A stretch of 64,000 nucleotides of DNA from Janibacter melonis (GTDB lineage Bacteria; Actinomycetota; Actinomycetes; Actinomycetales; Dermatophilaceae). Position 1 is the stretch's first letter. Every line of letters begins with the position of its first letter. Under the pieces are notes generated by a model. The model made no database searches, had not been told where the DNA came from, and saw only the letters and a list, made by a program, of their open reading frames with translations. Position numbers and translations under genes: made by a program. The stretch lies in NCBI RefSeq assembly GCF_020567375.1, contig NZ_JAJBZM010000002.1:310001-374000 (forward strand). Reading direction: 5' to 3'. Below, one piece after another: positions 43,302-51,879 of the stretch.

Positions 43302-43344
43302 CCCCCTTCGGCCGGGTCGTCGAGGGCGGGTCGGGCGAAGGGGG
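43302..43344. repeat. Inverted octamer pair between genes
   Basis: CCCCCTTCG (43302-43310) and CGAAGGGGG (43336-43344) are complementary across a 25-base loop that is itself G-rich. The pair lies right after the sterol-desaturase-like stop (minus strand) and before the PIG-L promoter. Confidence 0.6.
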
Positions 43345-43346
43345 GC

Positions 43347-44510
43347 TCAGCCGGCCACCGGGGTGGCCACGGGACGCGGTGGGGTGGCCTGCGCCGCCAG
43401 CTCGGCCCGCCGCTCGTAGGCCCACCCGGGTCCGCGCAGGAGGAAGCCGGCGCGGTCGGACCAGGTCGGCGCGGTGGCGACGTCGCGGGCGATGTCGCGC
43501 CACTCGTGGGTGGCGATGGTGCGCACGTCGTAGGTCTCGAGGTTGCGCGTCAGGCCGTAGCGCACCCGCTCGTCCTCGGGCTCGAAGGTGCCGAAGAGCT
43601 TGTCCCACACGATGAGGATCGAGCCGTGGTTGATGTCGAGGTACTGCCGCTGGCTGCCGTGGTGGGCGCGGTGGTGGCTGGGGGTGTTGAGCACGCGCTC
43701 GAGACGGCCGATGGAGCGGATCGCCTCGGTGTGGATCCAGAACTGGTAGATGAGGTTGATCGCGCGGGCGTCCTCGATGGCGCGCGGGCTCACCCCGAGC
43801 AGCGCGAGCAGGCCGTAGGGGACGGCCATGGTGATGCCCTCGGCGACGGGCTGGCGCAGGGCGGTCGAGAGGTTGTACCGCTCGCTCGAGTGGTGCACGA
43901 CGTGGACCGCCCACAGCCAGCGCGACTCGTGCGAGAGGCGGTGGTTCCAGTAGTAGATGGCGTCCCAGCCGGCGATCGCGACGAGTGCTCCGACCTTGCC
44001 GTGCAGGGCGAAGGGGGACCACCGCGCCAGCCGGGTCGCGGAGGTCTGGGTGCTCCACAGCGTCGCGGCGGACAGGGCCGCGGTCGCGACGGCGGCGACC
44101 GCGGAGCCGGCGGTGAGCCGACCGAGGGCGTCGACCCGGGAGCGCACGAGCTCGGGCTCGACCTGCTGCGAGGGCAGGGTGCCCGCCTCGGGCAGATGAC
44201 CGAGCTCGCGGCGGCGGCGCAGCACGTCGCCGACGGTCGTCACCACGGCGGCCGTCAGGCCCACGCCCGCGAGGACCGTGCCGAGCCGGCCGCTGCCGGG
44301 GGCGAGTCGTCGCAGTGCCGGGGCGGTGACGAGCGGGACGACGAGGCTGCCGACCCCCATCGCGAGGCTGGCGATCGTGTCCTGGAGCTCGTAGTCGCCC
44401 GCGCGCTCCTCGCCCTCGGGCGCCGGGTGACGCTTCTGCCACGCGTACTCGGCCCCCATCGCGGCGACGAAGCCGGGGATGGCGAGGACGGTGAGATCGG
44501 GACGTGCCAC
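43347..44510 (-). CDS. Sterol desaturase / fatty acid hydroxylase family membrane protein
   Basis: A 387-residue membrane di-iron enzyme. Histidine boxes HRLSHES, HVVHHSS and HHRAHHGS are all present, and helices surround them. The N-terminal hundred residues add membrane helices (about four) and a loop (RRRRELGHLPEAG) not found in short relatives. A TAGGAG ribosome site precedes the ATG. The family hydroxylates or desaturates lipids, sterols or carotenoids. Nothing nearby tells which. Confidence 0.88.
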   Translation of the reverse strand: MARPDLTVLAIPGFVAAMGAEYAWQKRHPAPEGEERAGDYELQDTIASLAMGVGSLVVPLVTAPALRRLAPGSGRLGTVLAGVGLTAAVVTTVGDVLRRRRELGHLPEAGTLPSQQVEPELVRSRVDALGRLTAGSAVAAVATAALSAATLWSTQTSATRLARWSPFALHGKVGALVAIAGWDAIYYWNHRLSHESRWLWAVHVVHHSSERYNLSTALRQPVAEGITMAVPYGLLALLGVSPRAIEDARAINLIYQFWIHTEAIRSIGRLERVLNTPSHHRAHHGSQRQYLDINHGSILIVWDKLFGTFEPEDERVRYGLTRNLETYDVRTIATHEWRDIARDVATAPTWSDRAGFLLRGPGWAYERRAELAAQATPPRPVATPVAG

Positions 44511-44591
44511 GGTGCACTCCTAGATGGGGGACGGCGGTCACCCTAGGCCGCCCCGCCCGGTCCCGTCAGTGATCAGCGCCTCGCCGGTGAC

Positions 44592-44690
44592 GGTGGTCTC
44601 GAGGCTCGGGCGCTGCGCGCCCGTCGCACCTCGACCAGCGAGAGGCCCTTGCTGGTCGAGGTGCGAGCGACAGCGAGCCTCGAGACCACG
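44592..44690. repeat. Long inverted pair of the interspersed TCGAGG repeat
   Basis: GTGGTCTCGAGGCTCG ... GCACCTCGACCAGC (44593-44639) is followed by its reverse complement form GCTGGTCGAGGTGCGAG ... CGAGCCTCGAGACCAC (44651-44689). The two arms of about 40 bases could fold into a long hairpin. Confidence 0.85.
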
Positions 44691-44701
44691 TCGTCGACGG
44701 A

Positions 44702-44725
44702 CGAAGGGGGTTGGGTCCCCCTTCG
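44702..44725. terminator. Hairpin made of an inverted octamer pair
   Basis: CGAAGGGGG (44702-44710) pairs with CCCCCTTCG (44717-44725) across a 6-base loop, directly after the long repeat and 45 bases before the LOG-family promoter. Confidence 0.6.
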
Positions 44726-44769
44726 CCCGGCAGATCTGCGGGATTGGGCATCCGCAGGGGTGTGGTGCC

Positions 44770-44775
44770 TACGCT
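44770..44775 (+). promoter_or_regulatory. -10 element for the LOG-family gene
   Basis: TACGCT six bases before the GTG start (leaderless pattern). Confidence 0.5.
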
Positions 44776-44781
44776 GGGCGG

Positions 44782-45372
44782 GTGCTGCGCAGCGTCTGCA
44801 TCTTCACCGGGTCGAGCCCCGGCACCGACCCGACCCTCGTCGACGCCGCCCGTGAGGTCGGGGCCGAGCTGGCCCGCCGCGGGATCGGCGTCGTCTACGG
44901 CGGGGGTGGAGCCGGGCTCATGGGTGCCGTCGCCGACGGCACGATGGGCGAAGGGGGAGAGGTCGTCGGGGTCATCCCGGACTTCATGGTCCAGCGCGAG
45001 TGGGGCCGCGACGACATCACCGAGCTGCACGTCGTCACCTCGATGCACGAGCGCAAGGCGAAGATGGCCGACCTGTGCGACGCCTTCCTCGTCCTGCCCG
45101 GGGGCATCGGCACGCTCGAGGAGCTCTTCGAGGTGTGGACCTGGCGTCAGATCGGCCTGCACGGCAAGCCGATCGCCCTCCTCGACCTCCCCACCGCGTC
45201 CGGCACGGGCTTCTGGCAGCCGCTGCTCACCGCCCTGCAGGGCCTGGCCGACGCCGGCTTCGTCAGCGCGGAGAGCCTCGCGGACGTCGTCGTCGCCCCC
45301 GACCTCGACAGCGCGCTCGCCGGGCTGGCGCAGCGCCCCACCGACTCCCGGCTCCTGCGCCCGGGCACCTGA
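44782..45372 (+). CDS. LOG family protein (TIGR00730; cytokinin-riboside-phosphate phosphoribohydrolase type)
   Basis: A 196-residue Rossmann-fold protein. The LOG signature PGGIGTLEELFE is complete, preceded by Arg in MHERKAKM. In characterised members it hydrolyses nucleoside 5'-monophosphates, releasing the base. Start GTG at 44782. An octamer occurs in the gene with a GAA-GGG-GGA codon run (GEGGE). It is followed 12 bases later by the DUF5701 gene with a clear ribosome site. A bacterial role other than nucleotide turnover is unknown. Confidence 0.9.
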   Translation: MLRSVCIFTGSSPGTDPTLVDAAREVGAELARRGIGVVYGGGGAGLMGAVADGTMGEGGEVVGVIPDFMVQREWGRDDITELHVVTSMHERKAKMADLCDAFLVLPGGIGTLEELFEVWTWRQIGLHGKPIALLDLPTASGTGFWQPLLTALQGLADAGFVSAESLADVVVAPDLDSALAGLAQRPTDSRLLRPGT

Positions 45373-45383
45373 GGAGACCCGCC

Positions 45384-46019
45384 ATGTTCGTCGCGTCCCA
45401 GCTCGACCGGCTGCTCGACCTCGGCCTGGCCGAGCTCGCCGGTGTCGACGAGGACCAGCTCGTCGAGTCCTTCGGCGGCGACCTGCTGTGCACGACGGGC
45501 CTGCTCGCCGTGCACCCGAGCCTCGTGCCCGCCGCCCGGCTGACCGCCCTGCTCGAGCGCGGCGGCAAGCCCGGCTTCGTCGTGCCCGACATGACCGACC
45601 TCGCGGCCTTCGGGCCGATCCCGCAGGTCGAGGTGCCCGACACCCCGCTCTACGTCGTCACCGGCGTCGAGCGCGGCGACGACCTGCGCGACGTCAGCCC
45701 CGACGAGGCGCTGCCGCGCATCCTCGAGCGCGGGCGCACCCCGCTCACCCTCACCGAGGGGATCAGCTGGCTGCTCCAGCAGCCCGCGGTCCTGGAGCCG
45801 AACCACTGCTTCATGACGATCGGCTCCCGCAAGCCCAAGGGCGCCGGCTACGACAAGCGTGTCCCTGCCATCTGGATCAGCGGAGGGGCACCGCGCGACG
45901 GCGGCCCGGAGCGCGACGGCGCGCCCAAGGTCGGCTGGTGCTGGGCCGGCAACCGGCACACGTGGCTCGGCCACGCCTCGGCCGCCGGACGTCAGGCGGG
46001 CGCCGCGCTCACCGCGTGA
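45384..46019 (+). CDS. DUF5701 family protein
   Basis: A 211-residue cytoplasmic protein matching the actinobacterial DUF5701 type: GDLLCTTGLLAVHPSLVP near the N-terminus and ITEGISWLLQQP-like, MTIGSRKPKG and GWCWAGNRHTWLGHASA segments toward the end. No catalytic residues or known reaction. The ribosome site GAGGAG precedes the ATG. The gene lies directly after the LOG gene, and its last 11 bases overlap the convergent SRPBCC gene. Confidence 0.82.
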   Translation: MFVASQLDRLLDLGLAELAGVDEDQLVESFGGDLLCTTGLLAVHPSLVPAARLTALLERGGKPGFVVPDMTDLAAFGPIPQVEVPDTPLYVVTGVERGDDLRDVSPDEALPRILERGRTPLTLTEGISWLLQQPAVLEPNHCFMTIGSRKPKGAGYDKRVPAIWISGGAPRDGGPERDGAPKVGWCWAGNRHTWLGHASAAGRQAGAALTA

Positions 46020-46485
46020 CGGCGGCCGCGAGGCGGCGCAGCGACTCCTCGCGCACCTGCGTCGGCAGGGCCGGCATGGAGATGCCGAGGTCGCGCACGA
46101 CGTGCTCCGGCACGTCGGTCCAGTCGAAGGTCTGCCGCACCCGCGTGCGGTGCTCGTCGATCGGGTCGAGCTCGTAGCGCCACTCCCACCCGATCGGCCG
46201 GCCGCCCTGCGGCCCGGGTCGCCAGGCGACGACCCGGTCGGGCACGAGCGCGACGACGTGGTTGTCCATGACGTAGTCCTCGGCGTCGCGCCCCGGCAGC
46301 CGGCGACGCATCTGCATCGAGAAGACCTGCCCGACCTGCGTGAGGCGCTCTCCGTCGAGGCGCTCGCGCACCATCCGGCTGCCGTCGACGGACGGGTGCT
46401 GCGCCGGGTCGGTGAGCAGCGCGTAGACCCGCTGCGCCGGGGCGTCGACGTCGAGGGTGATCGTCTCGGTCGTGGGCTCGCTCAT
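46009..46485 (-). CDS. SRPBCC (START-like) family protein
   Basis: A 158-residue START-like domain with a hydrophobic cavity that would bind a lipid or polyketide. The family start ITLDVDAPAQRVYALLTDPA and the closing helix ISMPALPTQVREESLRRLAA are evident. Its 3' end overlaps the convergent DUF5701 gene by 11 bases. Ligand and role unknown. No partner gene in the immediate neighbourhood. Confidence 0.85.
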   Translation of the reverse strand: MSEPTTETITLDVDAPAQRVYALLTDPAQHPSVDGSRMVRERLDGERLTQVGQVFSMQMRRRLPGRDAEDYVMDNHVVALVPDRVVAWRPGPQGGRPIGWEWRYELDPIDEHRTRVRQTFDWTDVPEHVVRDLGISMPALPTQVREESLRRLAAAVTR

Positions 46486-46514
46486 GAGGTCGAGTCAACC
46501 AGTCGGGTGGCGGG

Positions 46515-46539
46515 CGAAGGGGTGGCCGCGCCCCCTTCG
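46515..46539. repeat. Inverted octamer pair upstream of fumC
   Basis: CGAAGGGG (46515-46522) and CCCCTTCG (46532-46539), loop of nine, between the divergent SRPBCC and fumarase genes. Confidence 0.55.
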
Positions 46540-46594
46540 TCGTCGCTCGGCGCAGTGCCGCCGGACTCGCGCCGACGCGCCCGGCGGGCCCCGG

Positions 46595-46600
46595 TAGCGT
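46595..46600 (+). promoter_or_regulatory. -10 element for fumC
   Basis: TAGCGT seven bases before the ATG at 46608. It overlaps the alternative GTG at 46599, which is therefore unlikely to be used. Confidence 0.5.
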
Positions 46601-46607
46601 GACGCCC

Positions 46608-48014
<1,407 letters not shown>

Positions 48015-48053
48015 CCCCCTTCGCCTCACCCCCAGCGCCCGACCGCTCCGACT

Positions 48054-48107
48054 CGCGCTACGGCGCAGTACTGGTCGTGATCACGACCACTACTGCGCCG
48101 TAGCGCG
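48054..48107. repeat. 27-base-pair near-perfect palindrome
   Basis: Arms 48054-48080 and 48081-48107 are complementary except for one central C:C mismatch, with no loop (centre CGTGATCACG). Outer half CGCGCTACGGCGCAGTA. It lies 40 bases after the fumC stop. Confidence 0.8.
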
Positions 48108-48149
48108 CGACGGAGGCGGGGCGGGGCGATCCGACGGGGGCGGGCAGAG

Positions 48150-48197
48150 ACGACGACGGGCTGCCGACCGCAGATGCGGTGGGCAGCCCGTCGTCGT
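48150..48197. terminator. Bidirectional hairpin terminator
   Basis: 22-base arms (48150-48171 and 48176-48197) with one mismatch and an AGAT loop, between convergent fumC and the TPR gene. Confidence 0.75.
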
Positions 48198-48217
48198 GCG
48201 CCAGGGGCGAAGGGGGG

Positions 48218-48634
48218 TCAGATCCCCTCGTCGCTCACCTCGGCGCCCGGGGCCTGCGAGGTCTCGTAGCCGCCGAGCAGCTCGGCCATGCGCAGCGGGC
48301 CCTTCGCCTCGTCGGCGCGGCCGGCGCGCACGAGGGTGCGGCCGAGGAGCAGGTGCGCGTAGGCGTCCTGCGGGTCCTCGTCGAGCACCTGGCGCGCGGC
48401 CTCCTCGGCCCGACGCAGCTGGGCGGAGTGGTAGTAGGAGCGGGCGAGGAGGAGGCGGGGCTCGGAGAGCCCGTGCCCCACCGGGTCGCGGCCGTCGCCG
48501 CTCTCGGGCGCCTCGGCCCGGGCGGCGGCCACGTCGGTGAAGAGCTCCTCGAGCTCGCGCGCTGCGTCCAGGTACTGCCCGTCCTCGAAGTAGTGGCGGG
48601 CCCGGTCGTAGTGCTCGTATCCGTAGGTGACCAT
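48218..48634 (-). CDS. TPR-like repeat protein
   Basis: A 138-residue helical protein with tetratricopeptide-type repeats: YDRARHYFEDGQYLDAAREL near the N-terminus and LLGRTLVRAGRADEAKGPLR near the end, with a central SEPRLLLARSYYHSAQLRRAEE. It presumably binds a partner protein. ATG at 48634 is the first in-frame start that begins the first repeat. No ribosome site of note. It is separated by 67 bases from the oxygenase-like gene on the same strand. Function unknown. Confidence 0.8.
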   Translation of the reverse strand: MVTYGYEHYDRARHYFEDGQYLDAARELEELFTDVAAARAEAPESGDGRDPVGHGLSEPRLLLARSYYHSAQLRRAEEAARQVLDEDPQDAYAHLLLGRTLVRAGRADEAKGPLRMAELLGGYETSQAPGAEVSDEGI

Positions 48635-48701
48635 CACGCGGGCCTCAACAGCGCTCGGGCCGCGGGTGTTCCGGCGGGCCGGCCGCCGACGAGCCCGGGA
48701 C

Positions 48702-49568
48702 TCATGCCGCCGCCATGCCCCAGCGCACGAGACGGGTCGCGCCGACCCCGGCACCGCGGGCCAGCGACCGGGCCAGCCCTCGCCGGGCGGGCAGGTCGAG
48801 CATCTCGCTCGCCCACGGCGGGAGCACGCCGAGCGCACCGCTGGCGATGAGCCCGTAGCCCGGCCGGGCGGGCACGGGCAGCGGGGGCTCGCGCAGCAGG
48901 AAGGAGGCGGCGTCGCGCGCCGCCTCGGTCGTGCGCAGCTCCGGGCGGTACTCCTCGAGCGCGGCCTCGAGCTCGGCGACGCTCGTCGGCAGGTCGGTCG
49001 CGCCGAGCCGGCTCGCGGGGAGCGCGGCCTGCTCGACGTAGCGGTCGCACTCGGTGACGTCGAGCGGGCTGGCCGCGTAGAGCTGGTGGGCGCGCAGGAA
49101 GCACCAGACCTCGGCGATGTGCACCCAGCGCAGGAGGTGGGGGTCGTCGGCGGAGTACGGCTGGCCGAGGTCGTCGACGCCGCGGACCCGGGAGTGCACG
49201 GCGCGCACGACGGCGATCGCCTCCTCGGCGTGCTCGATCGTGCCGTACGTCGTCGTCGCGAGGTAGTGGCTCGTGCGCTGCAGCCGGCCCCACGGGTCGC
49301 CGCGGAAGCCGCTGTGGCCGGCCACACCGGCCATGGCGGACGGGTGCAGGGACTGCAGCAGGAGCGCGGCGATGCCGCCCGGGAACATCGAGGCCTCGGC
49401 ATGCACCCGCCACACCGGGTCGTCCTCGGTGAACCAGCGCGGGCCCTCGCTGCGCCAGATGCGGTCGGCGGCGCGCTGCGCGTCGGGGCCGGCGACGCGA
49501 CTGCGCAGGGCGTGGGCGAGGCGGGTCTGCGCCGCTCCCGCCGCGCGCCCGATGACGGTGGAGGTCAT
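48702..49568 (-). CDS. DUF2236 (MpaB-like) oxygenase family protein
   Basis: A 288-residue protein of the DUF2236/MpaB family, related to latex-clearing-protein-type heme enzymes. Landmarks are FPGGIAALLLQSLHPSAMAG, GHSGFRGDPWGRLQRTSHY and HLLRWVHIAEVWCFLRAHQ; the conserved His and Arg residues in these match the supposed heme site. Leaderless start: TACTGT lies six bases before the ATG. Divergent from the maleylpyruvate-isomerase-like gene. Substrate unknown. Confidence 0.85.
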   Translation of the reverse strand: MTSTVIGRAAGAAQTRLAHALRSRVAGPDAQRAADRIWRSEGPRWFTEDDPVWRVHAEASMFPGGIAALLLQSLHPSAMAGVAGHSGFRGDPWGRLQRTSHYLATTTYGTIEHAEEAIAVVRAVHSRVRGVDDLGQPYSADDPHLLRWVHIAEVWCFLRAHQLYAASPLDVTECDRYVEQAALPASRLGATDLPTSVAELEAALEEYRPELRTTEAARDAASFLLREPPLPVPARPGYGLIASGALGVLPPWASEMLDLPARRGLARSLARGAGVGATRLVRWGMAAA

Positions 49569-49574
49569 GACCCG

Positions 49575-49580
49575 ACAGTA
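49575..49580 (-). promoter_or_regulatory. -10 element for the DUF2236 gene
   Basis: TACTGT on the minus strand six bases before the ATG. Confidence 0.5.
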
Positions 49581-49634
49581 GGTCGCGCCACCGACAGCCC
49601 GGCCCGCAAGCGCCTGCTCGATCGCCGACCGACC

Positions 49635-49640
49635 TAGGGT
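49635..49640 (+). promoter_or_regulatory. -10 element for the DinB-like gene
   Basis: TAGGGT seven bases before the ATG at 49648. Confidence 0.5.
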
Positions 49641-49647
49641 CGAGGGC

Positions 49648-50349
49648 ATGGCGAGCGACCCCGGGAGCCGGCCCGTCCCCCTTCGCGTGACCCTCGAGGA
49701 CGGCCGCCGTGCCCTCCACGAGGCCCTCGACACCCTCATCTGCGCCGGCGACCTGCCCGATCTCGACCTGCTCGAGCCGAGCCGCTGCCGCGGGTGGTCG
49801 CGCCTCGAGGTCCTCGTCCACGTGCGCACCGGTCTCGAGGAGATGCTCGGCGGGTGCGTCAGCCCCACCGGGGCCACGCCGGACCACGACGCCGCCTCGT
49901 ACTGGCGCGAGGGGCCGGGCTCGCAGGACGGCGACGACGACACGGTCGCCGCGATCCTGTGGACCCGTCGTACCGCGAGCGCCTACCGACGACCCCGGGG
50001 CGCCTGGGAGCACCTCGTCGCCACCACCGGTGCGGTGCGCTCTGCGACCGCGCTCATGGGCGACCGCCCCGTGGACTTCCAGGGACAGGTGCTCGCGGCG
50101 GGCGACTTCCTCGCGACGTGGGCGGTCGAGCTCGCCGTCCACCACCTCGACCTCGACGTCGCGGGGCCGCCACCCCCGCCGGCAGCGCTGCGCCTTGCCC
50201 GGGCCACGGTCGAGGCCCTCCTCGGCACGCCGCTCGAGGAGGCGATCGCGGACGTCGACGCCGTCCTCCTCGGGTCCGGCCGCCGCCGTCCGACCTCGCA
50301 GGAGCGCCACCTCCTCGGCCCGCTCGCCGACGAGGTGCCCGTCCTGTGA
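49648..50349 (+). CDS. Maleylpyruvate-isomerase N-terminal/DinB-like protein
   Basis: A 233-residue DinB-like four-helix protein related to mycothiol-dependent maleylpyruvate isomerases. The metal-binding His residues are in VLVHVRTGLEEML and VELAVHHLDLDV, and CRGWSRLEVLVH is typical of the family start. Probably a mycothiol-dependent transferase or hydrolase, which fits an actinobacterial host, but the substrate is unknown. Its end overlaps the next gene by GTGA. Confidence 0.78.
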   Translation: MASDPGSRPVPLRVTLEDGRRALHEALDTLICAGDLPDLDLLEPSRCRGWSRLEVLVHVRTGLEEMLGGCVSPTGATPDHDAASYWREGPGSQDGDDDTVAAILWTRRTASAYRRPRGAWEHLVATTGAVRSATALMGDRPVDFQGQVLAAGDFLATWAVELAVHHLDLDVAGPPPPPAALRLARATVEALLGTPLEEAIADVDAVLLGSGRRRPTSQERHLLGPLADEVPVL

Positions 50350-50825
50350 CCGCCCCCGGCAGCGCGAGGGCCGTGCAGGCCGAGGACGTCGGGGCCTGGC
50401 TGGTCAAGGCCAGCCCCGGTGGGAGCGACGTCGAGACGATGCGCGCGCAGGGCTTCGCCGAGGTGCGGCGGTGGTGCGTGCGCCGCTCGTACCGCACCGA
50501 GCTCGTCGTGCCCGGCGCCCCGGTGCTGCTGTGGGTGAGCGGCGGCAGCGCACGGGTGCCGTCAGGGGTGCACGCGGTCGGCGAGGTCACCGGCCCGGTG
50601 CAGCGCGACCTCCACCCCGGCCCGGTCGACGACCTGCCGATGCGGCTGCGCCCTCTCGACCCGCCCGTGCTGCGGCCGGCGCTGCTCGCCCACCCCGTCC
50701 TGAGCGGGCTCGAGGTGCTGCGCAGCCCGTGGGGGAGCAACCCCTCCTACCTCGACCGCGCTCAGCTCGCCGCGCTGCGCGAGGTCGTCGGCCCCGGTCA
50801 GCTGCCGGCGACGAGCGGCGGGTAG
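50346..50825 (+). CDS. EVE-like (PUA-fold) domain protein
   Basis: A 159-residue protein coupled by GTGA to the previous gene. It shows an EVE/PUA-like pattern: GAWLVKASPGG at the start, a Cys/Arg segment VRRWCVRRSYRTELV, then APVLLWVSGGSARVPSGVHAVGEVTG. EVE domains bind modified bases in nucleic acids. Similarity is moderate, so this call could be wrong. Its 3' end overlaps the convergent epimerase-like gene by 28 bases. Confidence 0.55.
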   Translation: MTAPGSARAVQAEDVGAWLVKASPGGSDVETMRAQGFAEVRRWCVRRSYRTELVVPGAPVLLWVSGGSARVPSGVHAVGEVTGPVQRDLHPGPVDDLPMRLRPLDPPVLRPALLAHPVLSGLEVLRSPWGSNPSYLDRAQLAALREVVGPGQLPATSGG

Positions 50826-51619
50826 CCCTCGCGGTAGCTGGGGATCTCCGGCTGCCAGCCGGTCGCCCGCAGCCGGGCGTTGCTCAGCCGACGACCGACG
50901 GGGGTGAGGTCGTCCCCCTTCGGCCAGGGGACGCCGAGCTCGGCCGCGACGAGGGCGCGCAGCTCTCCGGACGTGCAGGGCTCGTCGTCGGTGACGACGT
51001 AGAGGCGGTCCGGGTCGTCGACGCGGGTCAGCAGGTGGGCGAGCGCCGAGGCGGCGTCGTCGCGGTGGACGCGATTGGTCCAGCGCCCGGGGTCGCGGTC
51101 GTCGCCGCGGCGCACCTCGTCGACGACCCGTGGGTGCGGGCGACCGTAGAGGCCGGAGAGCCGGGCGACGACGCCGTGGGGGAGGGCCTCGGCAAAGGCC
51201 CGCTCGGCCTCGAGGAGGACCCGGGCCGTGGGCCGGGAGGGGGCGGGCGGCGTCGACTCGTCGACCTCGCCCTCGACGTCGCCGAAGACACCGGTCGAGG
51301 AGACGAGGACGGCCCGCGACGGGGTCCGCTCGCGCACGACCGCCTCGATGCCGCGCAGCATGCCGTCGACGTACGTGCGCCGGTAGGCGTCCTCGTCCCG
51401 GCCGTCGGCCGTGAGGCAGACGAGCAGGAGGTCGGCGTCGAGATCGGGCAGGTCGACGTCGGGGTCGATGAGGTCCGCGGCGACGCCACGGATCGGCGGG
51501 GGGACCTGGGCGGCGTCACGACGCACGCCCGTGACGCTCACGCCCTCCTGCGCGAGGCGCAGCCCGACGCGGCTGCCGAGGTCGCCGCAGCCGAGGAGGG
51601 TCGCTGTCCGGGTGCTGAT
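50798..51619 (-). CDS. NAD-dependent epimerase-like protein with a possible ATC start
   Basis: A Rossmann protein of up to 273 residues. The dinucleotide motif LLGCGDLGSRVG and the later SSTGVFGDVEG and GLYGR segments mark an extended short-chain reductase/epimerase. The frame around GCGDLG has no ATG, GTG or TTG start: the only upstream codon in a natural place is ATC (51617-51619), two codons after the stop of the small acidic gene, where ATG would be expected. The first usual start (GTG at 51541) would remove the cofactor loop. The gene may use ATC, be mutated, or contain a sequence error. Otherwise the protein looks intact. Confidence 0.75.
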   Translation of the reverse strand: MSTRTATLLGCGDLGSRVGLRLAQEGVSVTGVRRDAAQVPPPIRGVAADLIDPDVDLPDLDADLLLVCLTADGRDEDAYRRTYVDGMLRGIEAVVRERTPSRAVLVSSTGVFGDVEGEVDESTPPAPSRPTARVLLEAERAFAEALPHGVVARLSGLYGRPHPRVVDEVRRGDDRDPGRWTNRVHRDDAASALAHLLTRVDDPDRLYVVTDDEPCTSGELRALVAAELGVPWPKGDDLTPVGRRLSNARLRATGWQPEIPSYREGYPPLVAGS

Positions 51620-51622
51620 GGC

Positions 51623-51778
51623 TCAGATGGACGCGGTGGGGCTGTCCTCGGGACGTTGCCCGCCGTCGCCGGGACCCTGGTCGGTCTCGACCTCGACCCC
51701 TTCGGTGCGCTGCTGCGCCTCGTCCTCGCGCTGCTGGTTGTCGGGCTGCGGGTCGGGGGTCTGCTGCGTGTCGCTCAT
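51623..51778 (-). CDS. Small acidic disordered protein
   Basis: A 51-residue protein, MSDTQQTPDPQPDNQQRED at the start and PEDSPTASI at the end, rich in Gln, Asp, Glu and Pro and with no hydrophobic core. It ends three bases before the presumed start of the epimerase-like gene in the same frame. No promoter or function is evident. Codon use is acceptable but the protein is short, so it may be an annotation artefact. Confidence 0.5.
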   Translation of the reverse strand: MSDTQQTPDPQPDNQQREDEAQQRTEGVEVETDQGPGDGGQRPEDSPTASI

Positions 51779-51866
51779 GACGGAAGTCAACCACTGCGGA
51801 CGCGGTCGGCGGTGGCTGCGCGGGTGGGGCATGGGCGCCCCTCGCGAGCACCCCCGCGCCCGTGGC

Positions 51867-51872
51867 TAGGGT
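51867..51872 (+). promoter_or_regulatory. -10 element for the amidohydrolase
   Basis: TAGGGT seven bases before the ATG at 51880, choosing that start over the GTG six codons earlier. Confidence 0.5.
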
Positions 51873-51879
51873 GCGACCC

